Source: Mesostigma viride (taxonomy: Eukaryota; Streptophyta; Mesostigmatophyceae; Mesostigmatales; Mesostigmataceae). Taken from it: a stretch of 64,000 nucleotides of DNA. Of the stretch, positions 1 to 12,260 are shown one piece after another (position 1 is the first letter of the stretch; each line of letters starts with the position of its first letter). The notes under the pieces are model-generated. The model had not been told where the DNA came from. It saw only the letters and a list, made by a program, of their open reading frames with translations, and did no database searches. The stretch lies in NCBI GenBank assembly GCA_009746045.1, contig RPFO01001316.1, positions 1 to 64,000 of the forward strand. The letters are read 5' to 3'. Both the position numbers and the translations under genes were made by a program.

Positions 1-1
1 T

Positions 2-3000
2 TGGTCGGCGGTATACTGCGCTTGCATTCTCGTGCTCGACGTCACCAGTTTTCAGGACTTTGTAAAGAGTTACAACGAAAGCGATTCTCGTCACATGACC
101 ATAGTGAGCTGTTTTATTGTTGGTGACATCACACTGCAACATTTTAGGTTACACGATTCCTTTTATTTTGTATTTTTCCAACTTGTCATTTGTCAAAGAG
201 GTTGCTTTCCTCAACCAGCAATGTGTTTCCTCTCCCGTTGGCAAATGCTGGTGGGGCGACATTGCAGGTGAATCCAGGGCCTCCAGGGCCTCCTGAAGCC
301 AGAATTGACAATGACTACGGCGTTGATGTGCTTGCATATGGTAAGCCAAATATTGACACCTGAGTGGCTGGCCCACCCTCCACCTGCCCAAATAAAATTG
401 CCACCACACCCCGGCCCCTCGATCAATTCACCGCTTAGTCACCCACCCGCCACCCTGGCCACTCACCCACCCATGCACCCTCCCGCCCGCCTGCTCGCCA
501 CAGGCACCGGCCTGCTCCCATGGCCAGGCACCCGCCTGGACCAACTGCCATGCAGACTGCCAATCTCTGCAAAAAGCTCATGCATTATAATCAGATTTTA
601 TGCGATGCAAAAGAACACAAGCCACTTTGAAGTAGCAGCATGCCATTTGACACTTACCCTACCATAACATGTAATTTCTCGGACTTTGCCTGGTTGCCTC
701 GATCGCAGGGTGGGGCATCCTTGCTGGCCTGAACGCGAGCTTGCCACCGGATGCGATTGACACGTCCAAAAGGGTGCCACTGAACCTGTCAAAGTTTCCG
801 GAATGTCTCGTCTCCAACCTGCGAGCAGTAGCACGTGCGGTGGACTGCATCTCGCAGTCTGGCCCTCACAAGGGAGAACCCAACGTCTCATGGTTTCTCA
901 GTGACCTCTTTCAGGGGAAGCTTACAACCCCGATCGTGCAAGACAACCGTCGGCTGCAAAAGGAGAACGAGGAGCTGAATGGGGACAAGGCAGCGCTGCA
1001 AGTGGAGAACGAGGAGCTGAAAGCATTGGTCAGAGAACTGCAAGCACAGCTCAAGGGAGCGGAACCTGGACAGACGTCTCCTCCCTCCCCAACTGCCATG
1101 TCGCGCCCCGGTGTGCAAGCCAACGCCGCCGTGCGCACCCAAGCGGCTGGGCCCTCCCCAACTGCCATGCCCCGCCCCGGCGTGCCAGCCAACGCCGCCG
1201 CGCGCACCCAGGCGGCTGGGCCCTCCCCAACTGCCATGCCCCGCCCCGGCGTGCCAGCCAACGCCGCCGCGCGCGCCCATGGGGCTGGGCCCTCCCCAAC
1301 TGCCATGCCCCGCCCCGGCATGCCAGCCAACGCCGCCGTGCGCACCCAGGCGGCTGGGCCCTCCCCAACTGCCATGCCCCGCCCCGGCGTGCCAGCCAAC
1401 GCCGCCGTGCGCACCCAGGCGGCTGGGCCCTCCCCAACTGCCATGGCCCGCCCCGGCGTGCCAGCCAACGCCGCCGTGCGCACCCAGGCGGCTGGGCCCT
1501 CCCCAACTGCCATGCCCCGCCTCGGCGTGCTAGCCAACGCCGCTGTGCGCACCCATGCGGCTGGGCCCTCCCCAACTGCCATGTCGCGCCCCGGCGTGCC
1601 AGCCAACGCCGCCGCGCGCGCCCAGGTGGCTGGGCCCTTCCCAACTGCCATGCCCCGCCTCGGCGTGCCAGCCAACGCCGCCGTGCGCACCCAGGCGGCT
1701 GGGCCCTCCCCAACTGCCATGCCCCACCTCGGCGTGCCAGCCAACGCCGCCGTGCGCACCCAGGCGGCTGGGCCCTCCCCAACTGCCATGTCGCACCCCT
1801 GTGTGGCAGCCGGCCCTGCCACCACGCCTATCTATGTGGCTCCACCCTACGTGCAGCAGCCTCCTGCTGTGGTATTCGGTTCCTACCTGGGCGCGCTGGC
1901 TGGGTGTCCTACGCAGCATCCAAGCGGTCCCTCCCAGCCTATGGCATGCTTTCTGCCCGCTGCGATGGCCAGCCCAGCCTTCCCTACCATGCGCTCGGAT
2001 GCTCAGATTGGGATCGCGGCCCTGCCACACCCAGCAGGAACTCAGGACAGCAACAGCTTCTACGCACCACCCATGCAAGGCGGAGCCAGCCACACACCTG
2101 CCACTGGCACAGCCATCACGTCTTCAACAAGCATGCCTGGAAGTCACCATGCCATAGAAGGACAGACCAGCGGGTGTGTCCCCATGGACGCAGCTCCCAC
2201 AACCGCGCCTGCACAAAGCACAACCGGGAAAAGGAAGGCGGCGGACGTGGGTCGCACAGCGGCGGAGGTTGAGCATGAGAACATGAACCGACTGCAGAAC
2301 CTTCGAGCCAAGGTCAGGAGGTTTCTCATAGATGAGCACAGGAAGCGCTCGGGCCATGCATCGGAGTCTAAGGGGGACCTCAACCTGGTGCAAAAGATGA
2401 GGAAAATGGAGGACATCTTAAGACAGCTGGAGGCATCGGTCAACGTGAACAGGGCCACCTACCGAAATCTGTGAGTCTTCCATTGGGCGATGCATGCCTG
2501 TTAAGACGCAGTAATGGCAGCTTGCAGTACATTGCCACCCATCATGGTTCATTTGTAGTGTGATTCTAACAACAACTCACACGTGGACTGCCACTCGTGT
2601 CTGCTGTGCATGTGACTTACCTTGTTGATGCTTGGGCAGCCTTGAGGCTGCCCGCGGCGCAATGGTCAACGAAGTGAAAGACACCTTTAAGGAAGTGGCA
2701 GCTGCAGTTGAAATAGCTGCTCGCATGGGGCTAAATGACCGCGGGAACACCAAGTTAAAGCAGCATTTGAGTCTAGAACAGGTGCTCCATTTGGCCGGGA
2801 TGGAAGAGATCAAGGCGGCCCGGCTGAGCCGTGTCTTGCACAAGAGTATCCGGTCCAAGCTCAGGAGAAGCGGACGGATAGCGCAACAACGGTACTACAA
2901 TGGGCAAGTAGAACTCTGGGTGCACATGCGCGATGTGGGCCATGTTACAGTCGAGGCATTGAAGGCCCTCCGCAAGGCACTGCCCCGGTTCATCCCATGC

Positions 3001-6000
3001 GAGGAGCGGCTCAGCAGAGCACGCAGTATGCTGAACAGCAAGGCCGCCAAGCTGTTTCCAATGTTCCACTGCCTGCCTAAGTCCGTGGCATCCGAGGCAG
3101 ACGATGAACATGTGGGGAAGACGGGCGTCGCCATCCCCTTGATACGCGCCATTCAGGTACGTACCTGATGAAAACAATGTGCATTGAATCCATTAAGATA
3201 ACATGTTTAATGCACAACTTTCAGTACATAGGCAAGTCTCTAGCTCAGAGTTGTTTGAAGGCGCACATTGCAATGGGCAGGCAAGGCTACGATTTTACAA
3301 GTTCTAAGACATGCCAGTTGCGCTAAGCTGCCTTTTCTTTTTCATGTTACTGTCTTGTTGCTGCAGCTGTGGTTTGGCAAGATCGTTGAAGATAACCCGG
3401 ATGTCTTCACCGACCTTGACAACATTGTTGGCAAGCTGTGTATCACGGGAGATGGGACGGTGGCAGGGCGGAAATGGCACGCCATTACTCACATGATGTT
3501 CCGGTTTGTGAACGATGGCCTTGAGCACATGTGGCAAAGTGCCAAGCACCATTTTTCAGTCGGGCTGTTTGACGGCGGTGACTGCAGGGAAAACCTGAAG
3601 GCAAACGCACGAGAGATATGGCGTGCAGTAACGTGGCTTCTTAGCAACAAGCTTCCCATTTTCGTAAAGGGGAAGGAGCGCCTGGTCACAATTCAGGTCA
3701 TCCTGCCGGGTGACATGAAGTTCCACTGGGAAGTCCTCGCCATTGTTTGGCGACAGGACCACATGTTCTGCCCCCTGTGCACTATTCGAACGGAGGACCT
3801 GAAATACCTGTATGAGTGGGTCGAGCCCCCTGAGGGCCAGTCCCTAAAGCAGTTTGTTGAACACTACGACATGGACATCCCCGAGGTGACGGTTCTGAAC
3901 CCTCTACAGCTTGCGGACCGCGAGGAGGCTGCCCTGGCAGAGGAGAATTACACAGCCAACACCAAGGGCGTGCGGTAAGTTCAGCACATTGAACTCCCCA
4001 TGATCGCATCGTGCATGATCGTGTCCATCTTATTATTAACAAGCAAGTGCTTTTCTACATATAACCATGTCCTTAAAAAATGCCCACTTGCTACGTGATT
4101 GTACGCCTGCTCCGTGCAGCCCACCGGAGGAAAGACTGTGCAAGCTGGCAAGGTACCTACCTAACTCACAGGGAGACGGCATTCTCTTTCCAGCCAACGC
4201 AGGCTTCCTGCGTGTTTGGAGGAAGTGTGATGTTCGCCAGGACTACCCCCACTCCCTCGTCCCCGGGATCCAGGCCGAACAGCTTGGCTTTGATGCCGAG
4301 CATTACCCCATGAGGATCGGTGAGGCGATGATGAAGTTCATCCTGGAAAAGGCGCTGCATGGTGGAGGGGGGAAAGCGGCAGGGCATGCACGCATAGATG
4401 CCCTCAACCAAGCTTACAAAGATGCAAAAGTGCCATTTCAGTACAGGCTAGCAAAAGAGGGTGAGCCGAGCACCGGTGGCTATGCATCGGTCGGCTTGGA
4501 CGGGAACCAGATCAGGAAGCTTGCGGCGACTCACAAGCTGTGGTTGCAGGTCGCCGAGTCGTGGAGGGAGGAGATCGGCGAGTGCCCATTGCTGTCGCAG
4601 TCTTGGGAGCTCTTCCACGAGCTGATACTGGCTTCCCGGGAGGAACACCTTGACTCAGAAGGGCAGCGGGACTTTTGGCTGAAGGCCAAGCGCTTCATCC
4701 GCACCTTTTTCCTGATGTAAGTGGTGCTACCAAACAACATCAGACATTTAGGGAGATATGTTATGATGATGTGGTATAAGGGTGATCCTGTGGCATGGTG
4801 TCTAGGAAAGGGAGTATCCATACACAAGTGACTAATAACCACTCACTGGGAAATTACATCGCTATGTTCCCGCCTGCAGGGTTCCCTCCAAGAATGCGGG
4901 CGGCTTTTATTTGCACACAATCCACGCGCACGCGCGGATGGTTTTGGAAGCCTACTTATCCCTTTGGAGGTGTGCGCAAAGCGGGACAGAGGGCCACCAC
5001 AAGGATTTTAAGGAGGTCTACAGGCATTCCACCGGCTTCGGTGGGGCAGCAGGGACAACCGCGGGTGCTGTGATCAGCCGTCCTGCCCCAGACGATAGAG
5101 AAAAGCTGGGGCTGAAAGGTAGCCAGGGGGTTCAGCGACAAAAGGGTGTCTACAAGAAACAAGGATTAAGGAAGCTGCCCCATGCAAAAGTTCTTGGAAA
5201 GGCAAGGACGCATGTGGGCGTTCACAGCGCGCGACTACATCTCCCAGCCGGGGTTTTACACCTGGCTGGAAAATGACAAAACACCATGGTTGGTTTATCC
5301 GGAGTGGGATACCGACCACGACCGGGTGATGCCCCCCCACGGTGACGGCGATGATGACACTCATGACTGCGACAGTGGGAGTGAAGGTCTTTCACAAGAC
5401 ATCGAAGATGAAGACGCGGACACCGAACGGCAGGTAATGCAAACATCCCAACACGTCTATGCAGATTGTACTTACCTCAGTTTTGCATGTTGTCTTGTTC
5501 CCCATGGGCTGAAGATGTCCACAGCATGCTCGATGGAGCCTGCGAACCAGTCGACCACCAAACTTCCCACAAAGTACCGCACCCAGCACGTTGCCAAATA
5601 CACACACACACATGTACCCTTGCGCCCCAACCTCCCCCTCCCTCCTCCCTCCTCCCTCCTCCCTCCTCCCTCCTCCCTCCTCCCTCCTCCCTCCTCCCTC
5701 CTCCCTCCTCCCTCCTCCCTCCTCCCTCCTCCCTCCTCCCTCCTCCCTCCTCCCTCCTCCTCCTCCTCCTCCCTCCTCCCTCCTCCCTCCTCCCTCCTCC
5801 CTCCTCCCTCCTCCCTCCTCCTCCTCCCTCCTCCCTCCTCCCTCCTCCCTCCTCCCTCCTCCCTCCTCCCTCCTCCCTCCTCCCTCCTCCCTCCTCCCTC
5901 CTCCCTCCTCCCTCCTCCCTCCTCCCTCCCCTCCCCCTTCCCCCTCCCCCTTCCCCGTTACCCAGCCGCCTACACACTTGTCACCAATGCACCACCCAGA

Positions 6001-6244
6001 GTACACCAATGCATCCAAGCGCCCATTTGCCTTCCCACCCACCCGACCAATTCATTCAGCAATTGATGCCAGATGCGGCTTGCCAAAGGTTGTTGGTGTT
6101 CATTAAGCGTCTTTGTACTACTGAAATTGCAACCGATATACTAAACTAATGCTGCCACTTGTACCTGGTGGGTGTCATTTGAATTTGTTGCAGGCACACT
6201 ACGCCAGCCTCTACGAGGTTCCTGATGACGAGATGAACGTTTAA
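2..6244 (+). CDS. Gene A: multi-exon transposase-like protein (5' end outside window)
   Basis: Exons fitted from GT-AG sites and reading frame: 2-103, 268-340, 709-2470, 2640-3156, 3367-3974, 4120-4716, 4880-5433 and 6194-6244 (stop TAA). Every junction keeps frame except inside exon 4880-5433. About 1,400 residues. In order: a coiled coil near residues 135-175 (repeated KENEEL-type heptads), a 23-residue repeat domain (about 184-424), a charged C-terminal coil in the same exon, then a core with ITGDGTVAGRKWHAI (about 845), LPGDMKFHWEVL (about 932) and CPLC (about 952), and EGHHKDF near the end. The GDGT and GDMKF-x(n)-CxxC pattern recalls, from memory, a family of large eukaryotic transposon-like proteins with a probable RNase H-like fold; catalytic residues are not proven. 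The track-like ORF at 741-2474 is not a complete gene: its stop lies inside a GTGAGT donor. The first exon is the least certain. Confidence 0.68.
1085..1805 (+). repeat. 69-bp in-frame coding minisatellite of gene A
   Basis: Ten full copies plus one partial copy of a 69-bp unit encode a 23-residue repeat (PSPTAMPRPGVPANAA followed by VRTQAAG). Copies differ by a few substitutions and never by a frameshift, so the frame is kept across about 720 bp. The unit is Pro/Ala rich and probably disordered. The opposite strand and the other frames are open too, only because the unit length is a multiple of three. Confidence 0.92.
5434..6193 (+). repeat. Last intron of gene A, filled with a pure CCTCCCT tract
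   Basis: This 760-bp intron runs from donor GTAATG at 5434 to acceptor TTGCAG at 6193. About 5636-5950 is an almost unbroken pyrimidine strand built from CTCCCTC/CTCCTCC units. Splicing across it joins ...DTERQ to AHYASLYEVPDDEMNV and a stop in phase 0. The long ORFs read through the tract on either strand are simple-sequence artefacts. Confidence 0.85.
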
Positions 6245-6395
6245 AAGTTCTTTATTCATGTATCATGTAGTAGTAGTTGTTGTTGTTGTGTCCCACGCCG
6301 CACATGGGCAGCAGAGAATCTATAGTGGCATCATGTAGTTAGAGACATTGTACACTGGATGCCTTAACCCAATAGGGTATAATGTAACCAGCGCT
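6245..6395. other. Intergenic gap between convergent genes A and B
   Basis: Only 151 bp separate the stop codons of gene A (+) and gene B (-). The gap holds a short TTG/TAG run and TGTAA at about 6382, a signal used for polyadenylation in some green algae. That use here is inference. No coding sequence is seen. Confidence 0.5.
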
Positions 6396-8273
6396 TTAGC
6401 CGGACCTATGGGCCGCCTGAAACCTCTTCACGGTCTCTTCTATCTCATCGGTACGGCGCGTCCACCAGATTGGCAGCCCCGTGCTCTTCTTGGCGACGCA
6501 GTCCTCCAGCCACAGCCTGTACAACACCAGGCATAAGCAGGCAACAGCCTGTCATTGTAATGGGAGGAAAGAACTCTTCACTTGATGCCTGACAACGACG
6601 CTTTTCGTTTTGCATTCGTATATATTGCTGTGGTTGGATGGTGCATTTTTTAAATCAAAGTGTTTGCCGACGTACGCTCATTAGAATGCGTCTATCAAGT
6701 GCGTGCAAATATCACAAACCATTTTCTTTACAAAAAGCCCTTTGATACCCACGGATGCAGGGGGGGCAGTTGAGCAGGGCAACCATGCTTACTTGATATG
6801 CGGTGTAGCGTACGGGAAGAAGCGCATCTTCACTTTTCCGTAGAATTCGAGGCAGCCGTCTCCTTTCCACGGCAGTTGCCACCACGTCGGCGTCACTACC
6901 GCCTTCAATGCCTCGGAGGCACTGGGGCTCTCCCATTCAGCCTGCGCGTACATGCGAACACAACCACAGCATGACATAGAATTCAAGTGAGAGAAATGAA
7001 TACTGAGAATTGTCTCTAATGAACCATTACATGACATGTAAATAACCCAGCAAGCACAATTAGTTTATTTACAACACCATGGAGAAAAACCCACCTCCAG
7101 CATTTGCCGCTCGCCCCTCCGTACAGGCTGAAAGCACCCGAGGATGCCTTGTGGGAGTGCGTAAAAGCACATCGCCGGCACCCGGATGCTCAGCCACGAC
7201 CCATTCTTTGTGGGCTTGCGGCTGGCCTCCATGCTTGAAAACCGCTGCATCAGCTCGGTCATGATGCTCGCCTTCAGGTGCAACATGAGCGCATGGCACG
7301 CCACCTGGCTGCCACCGCCAGTGGCTACCAGAGCCAGGGTGGGCAGCCGGGCGTATAGCTCATGCGCATTCGGTTGGCGGATGTGGCGGAACCGGTTGGC
7401 CCGGGGACAGTAAAAATACTGCACGTACGACAATGGAGTATGGGTCAGGAGTTCGATTTTTCAGCGCCCATGGTGCCCGGCCGGGGGTCTCGTATCCAAC
7501 AGGGTCTAAAGCCTCACAAACACAATATATCCAACAAGGACCATGCACGTCTTACTAATCCACAACGATGGCATGAAGAAACCAGAATGATTTACCTCGA
7601 CCAGGTAGTCGACGTTTTGCCCGAGCTCGGTGTCGTGACAGGAGCGGACCTCGAGCATCTTAGTCACTGCGCGAAGTGGAAAGGCCACCCGCATCTCCGT
7701 CACCAGCAAGGTGAGAGGATTTTCGGGCCAATCTATGGCATCCCATGCATCCTTGGAAACGCTTTCGTCTGCAAGATACAAATACCCTATCACTACTACC
7801 CCGTCCTTCGCCGTGGCAGGGCCGCATTTCATTTCTACGCCCCGCGGCAGGGGGGCGTCCCAGTTGACAATCTCCGTCACCTCCGCAAACAGTGATTCAC
7901 CGTGTGGGTCACAAACCTCTACAGAACACCCAGGGGCAATGGATGCAGTGCCCCTTTCTGCAGCAAACGTGACTGTCCACTTTCCTCCCTCTACCCCCTC
8001 ACTAGCACGGTACCCTGGCGACCAGGGATAGCCTGCAGTCTGCGGATCTAGAATGTAAGTGGCGTTCTTTACCTTCAGTTTCTCGTACCTGGTTGCTTCT
8101 ATGTACACCTCAACGCCACCATCTTCGTCAGCATCCTCGACGTCTGCATTGACGGTTTCTACCACAAGGCCGCCACCTGCTGGCTCCTCCACCTCCATGT
8201 CCTTGTCAGTTAAATAATCCTCCATCCATCCAGGGGGTTTCCTTGCCCTCCCACTCCTCTCTCTCTCCGCCAT
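6396..8273 (-). CDS. Gene B: four-exon protein of unknown function
   Basis: Minus-strand exons are 8273-7596, 7418-7095, 6941-6793 and 6516-6396. Donors are GTAAAT, GTGGGT and GTAAGC, and each acceptor ends in CAG. All junctions are in frame, giving a 423-residue protein from ATG 8273 to TAA 6396. The N terminus is basic (SGRARKPPGWMEDYL), resembling DNA-associated tails, and is followed by an acidic stretch (residues about 25-50). The middle contains PHGESLFAEVTEIVNW and later a Trp-rich tail (TPTWWQLPWKGDG, GLPIWWTRR). I do not recognise the family. It is convergent with gene A, only 151 bp away, and could be the second gene of the same mobile element (inference). The exon structure is clear and the function is unknown. 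Confidence 0.75.
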
Positions 8274-8955
8274 ATTTATAATCTATATGCAGACGATGTT
8301 TGTGTTTTCAATTCCTTCTCTAACTTCTTAATTAAAACCTGGGCCGCGTGCAGTAAACAAGCCAACACCGTGCTGTATCGCGTCCGAACCTGATTCAGCT
8401 CCGTTCTCTCCATTTTATTGAAGTGGCAACGTCGATGGCAGCTTTCCAGCAGTTTCCAGCTGCAAACTTGACATACATTATGCATGGTCAGCGCGTAAAG
8501 CTGGACACGTGGTGGAGACGCAAAAGCCGGCAATCCACGTTATGATATGGGAAGATTTTACAAGATTTTTTCTCGTCACGCTCGCGGACGGCAGCCGTAC
8601 ATCCGAAAGTAGTACACCTTGTAACCGGTGCTGAACAAATCTGGTCATCGAGATTTACCCCGGGATCCTCCAGCTTCGACACCAGTAAAATGAGTCCAAA
8701 TGGCGCAATTCTAAATAACAAGTGTTGCTTTGGCTGCTATCCGACGGTGCTCCCCATCCTAACTGCCGCCGTATTGACGGAACCACATTCTCGCATATGT
8801 TGAGTTTTCGCGGCGGCGAAATGTAGTTGAGATAGCTATGCCTGTCTGCCTATCCAGGGAGTGCATCACCAGCCAAGAGAGCCACTGTAAAAATGCCAAG
8901 GTAAACCGAGGTTCCATGTTGTTCCATCATCATCGCCCACTCAGAAAAAAAAAAA
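8274..8955. other. Upstream region of gene B, no gene seen
   Basis: Short minus-strand ORFs exist at 8276-8721, but they overlap each other in different frames and show no recognisable motif. The expected gene B promoter and 5' UTR lie here. No clear TATA box can be assigned. Confidence 0.4.
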
Positions 8956-9420
8956 ACAGCCAGGCTGGGTCAACTGAGCTCAGGTCACCTGCAACCTGAG
9001 GAGTGACAGGAGGCAGGTTTATTGCACCCTGCACTGTCCATGTTGCACCTGCACAACATGTGAGGACCACACTAGGAGTTAATTTGAAGCCCCCGTAACC
9101 TGTCCGGTAACTTCGACGCCCCCGTAACCTGCCCGGTAACTTCGACGGGCCAGGTTACGGGTCCGTATTCGTTGGCGGTTTGGGTTACCGGACCGGTTAC
9201 GGTACCATTCGGAATATTGGCCCCGAGATTCGGTACGGCCCAGTAACTGGGCCGGTTATGTTTACGGGGGCGTGAACGGCTTCGGTTCAGGTTACGTTGG
9301 GGTATACGGGACGGGTCAGGTAGTGGTTACGGCGCCATAGCTGCCCCAATATTAGGCACTGGGGTGGTTACGGAGCCGTTATCGTTAACTGGATCGTAAA
9401 CCGCGACATAGCTGGCAGCT
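8956..9420. repeat. GGTTAC/GTAACC degenerate repeat array, copy 1
   Basis: About 9075-9400 is packed with GGTTAC, GTAACC and CCGGTAAC in both orientations, making many short inverted repeats. It is preceded by TAGGAGTTAATTT at 9071 and by a segment with GTTGCACCTGCACAAC at about 9042. The same assembly recurs in opposite orientation at 24380-25140, so this is a dispersed repeat family. Confidence 0.8.
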
Positions 9421-10250
9421 CAGCTTGTTCGTTATAATATTCCCGAAAACGTTAGTGTTTTCGTTTTTTGAGTTTCGCTTTTAATTGTCCGGCATTGACG
9501 TGAATAAATATGGGGGTGCGAAATCCGTCTGTTTCTTGCTTCATGCAATGCATATCTTTGTCGTCAGATAATCAGCTCTTTAGGCTATGCCCGACCTTCC
9601 TATACTGCCAGCCTGCGGCAATGAGCCAGCAGAAGATATGGCGTGCCCAAGATTCCGCGCGAAGGCCGCTAATGGTCTTCCGGATGTGCAGTAAGTGCGG
9701 TAAAAGCTGCGAAAATTGCTTATAATGCCTGTAGGAAGCTCTTTGCGACAGTGTTTCCAAGCGAGTTCATTGTTCTTTTGACGCCAGATACAAAAGGCAA
9801 AGGGGGGCATCGTTTTTATTAGTCGGCAGTGCGGTTTCGAGAAGTGATGAGTCGGGCAGACGACCTCGCCACGACACCCTCGGCCCAAGCTTCGCATATC
9901 CCGGCAGCCATAAAGAAGCGCAGATTAAGCCAGGTGAGCGAGCCAGAGGGCCCAGAATCGTTGCTAACGCAAGGCAGCTTCTAAAAGGGTAGAAAGCTGG
10001 GTTGTTAAGACTTTCTCAAGAGCATGGTGCAGTGGTTATTGCCACCTTGTCCAGAGATTTGCCCTTGTCTTTCTGATTTAAAGACTGTTTTAAAGAGGGA
10101 TGGGAGAACGTTTCCAACGTTGTAGCTTATTCATTACTGTGAAGAAAGAGCCTTTTCAGTTGCTGACAATGAGATGGAAACTGTCTCATGCAAATTAACC
10201 AGGCAATGCAAGTGATGCAAGGTGAGGCCATGCATGGCTGATATTGCCTT
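9421..10250. other. Gene-free stretch
   Basis: Only short ORFs without motifs (9510-9760) are present. No repeat, splice-consistent exon or RNA gene can be supported. Confidence 0.4.
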
Positions 10251-10259
10251 CATGCGTGA

Positions 10260-11500
10260 GTTGAGCAGGAGACTGGCTGGGTGTGTGGCTGGCTAGGTGA
10301 GCGGGGCGTGTATGGGGTGTTGCAATGGTGAGGGCATGCGAGGCGGGCACATGCCTGGCTGGTTTGGGTGTTGGGTAGTTAGGTGGTTCGGTGATTGTGT
10401 TGTTGAGTGGTTAGGTGGTTAGGTGGTTGTATTGCTGGGTGATTGGTTGTTTGGTTGTTTGATTGCCCAGAGAGCCTTGGGTGGGAGGCTTGGGCTATAG
10501 ATGCTTCAAGGGATGCCTAGGCGTGGGTGGGTTCAATGGCAGGTGGGTGGCTGATAGGTGGATGCTTTGGTAAATGGCTGGCTGCGTAGGTGGGAGCACA
10601 GGCAGTTGGAGAGGGTGGGTGGCTGGCTGGCTGGTCATGGTGGGTGGATGAGTGCAAGGGCGGTCGGTTATTGGCAGATGCCCAGGTGGCTGGGTGATGA
10701 TAGGCTTTGGGGACTTTGAAGTGGGTGGGTTGTTGGATGCATGAGTGAAACAACTGCACGTTTTTGAGGGTGGTGTGTTGGTGGTTGGTTGGTTAGGGAT
10801 GTATGTGTGTGTGTGGGTTGGTGGGTGGGCCATTGGTGGCTGGTGGCTGGTGGATGTGTAGATGACTAGATGTGGGTGGGTGGGCGAAGGGACGGGTAGA
10901 TGGACGGGTGGGCGCACAGATATGGATGCGTGGATGGGTTTATGGTTGGGACCGACTCACCTATCACGGGTGAAGGGCTGTGCAGGTTTGGGGTGAGGTA
11001 GGTGCCGGGGTGCTGGCTGAGAAAATGCATGCGTGGGTGGGTCAACTGTGGGTGGCCGGACGGGTGCATATGGGGCCAGCTGGCTGGGTGTTTAGGTGGT
11101 TGGGTGGTTGGGTGGTTGGCTCATTGGATGGGGGAATGCCTGCTTATTACCTAGTTGGTGTGTGGGTTGCGCAGGTGCCTTGGTGGGTGGGTGGATGTCC
11201 AAGTGGGTTGGTAGGTGGTTGGGTGCCTAGGTGCACGCATGGTTGTATAAGTTGGGTAAGCACGTGCGCGGCTGGCTTGGTGGGTGGGTCACTGGGTGGG
11301 AGGACAGGTGGCTGTCTGGGTGCACGGGCGCGCGAGTGTGTGAGCAGTTGTGTGGGTGGGTGGCCAGGTGGCTGCATGGGTGGGCGACTGCATGGGTGGC
11401 TTGGTGCGCACAAAGTGCAAGAGATGGAGACATGGGATATGCCAATGCCATATCATGTGAGCATACGTGGATGCCAGGTGACATGTGCCAGCGTTGGGGT
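10260..11500 (+). repeat. GT-rich minisatellite block (GGTGGGTGG / GGCTGGCTGG), copy 1
   Basis: The plus strand is a degenerate run of GGTGG, GGCTGG and GGATGG words with strong G/T bias. ORFs here are simple-sequence translations rich in Trp-Gly-Val or, on the other strand, His-Pro-Thr. The block is the left part of a duplicated segment whose partner is at about 14560-15430. Confidence 0.8.
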
Positions 11501-12260
11501 CACTGCACCTTGATATGCTCGCTCGGCATATTCTCGACATGTATTACTGTACACGCAGTGTATATCATGCATGGTGCGTGTTGGTAGCATTCAAATGGCT
11601 GTGTTAGTGATGTGGCATGTATTATTCACCTTTCCTTCCCATTTTGCAATGTGCCAAGTAGTTTAGAGGCACGGTGTCATGGGGTATACATATGGACATG
11701 CACTGCACATCACAGCTTTGTGGCATACTGGCAATGCCTACCTTACATGATGGATTCTGCTAGCAATGGTCACCACTCAGGCATTCACATGCACCAAGGT
11801 TTTGCACACTGTTTGTACTAGTCATTCTTGAGTTGCCTGCAAAGATTTAAATGATGCGCCCCAGCTTGGAGAATGTTTAGGTGGGTAATGTTGTTAAAAT
11901 TGTGGGTAAAAAAGCAAAAAATGGTGACAATTGCTGGCAAATGTCACCATTTTGGGCTCTGCATGATCTGAATTTCTGCTCATGACTTGTTGAGACCTTG
12001 CTTCAGGTGCTGGCATGATGGCAATAAGTTTTGGTGGCATTCTGACATTATTTGGGTTAAATATTGATTTTAAATGGCCATTAATGACAAATGCTAGCAA
12101 AATTTTGCTAGCATTTGTCACCAACTAGGGCTCCAAATGGCGTAGAACTTTGTACAAGGTCAGAACAACTATTATTCATCACCACTGCAAAGTTACAGCA
12201 TAATCTGAGATCAACTATTGTTTCTATGCAAGTGCAAGTGGTTTAGGTGGCCAGTTTTGG
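10500..12260 (+). repeat. Segmental duplication, copy 1
   Basis: Unique landmarks shared with 14.56-17.80 kb in the same order include CATACGTGGATGCCAGGTGA (11463 and 15407), GTGTCATGGGGTATACAT (11676 and 15621), CACTCAGGCATTC (11773 and 15780) and CAGGGCTCCAAATG-type sequence (about 12125 and 17652). Copy 2 is broken by the insertion at 15975-17584. Confidence 0.82.

Noticed and set aside
911-1825. Antisense ORFs over the 69-bp repeats
   Set aside because: They are shadow frames produced because the repeat unit is divisible by three.
741-2474. 577-codon single-exon gene
   Set aside because: Its stop codon lies within a GTGAGT donor, and joining 2470 to 2640 keeps frame into further coding sequence. 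It also has no ATG before the repeats. It is one exon of gene A.
5392-6149. Pro/Ser-rich and Gly/Arg-rich ORFs around 5.6-5.95 kb
   Set aside because: They come from the pyrimidine tract in the last intron of gene A; splicing across it gives a better protein end.
10495-11513. ORFs of 80-177 codons rich in Trp/Gly/Val or His/Pro/Thr
   Set aside because: They follow the GGTGGGTGG periodicity, and both strands are open for the same reason.
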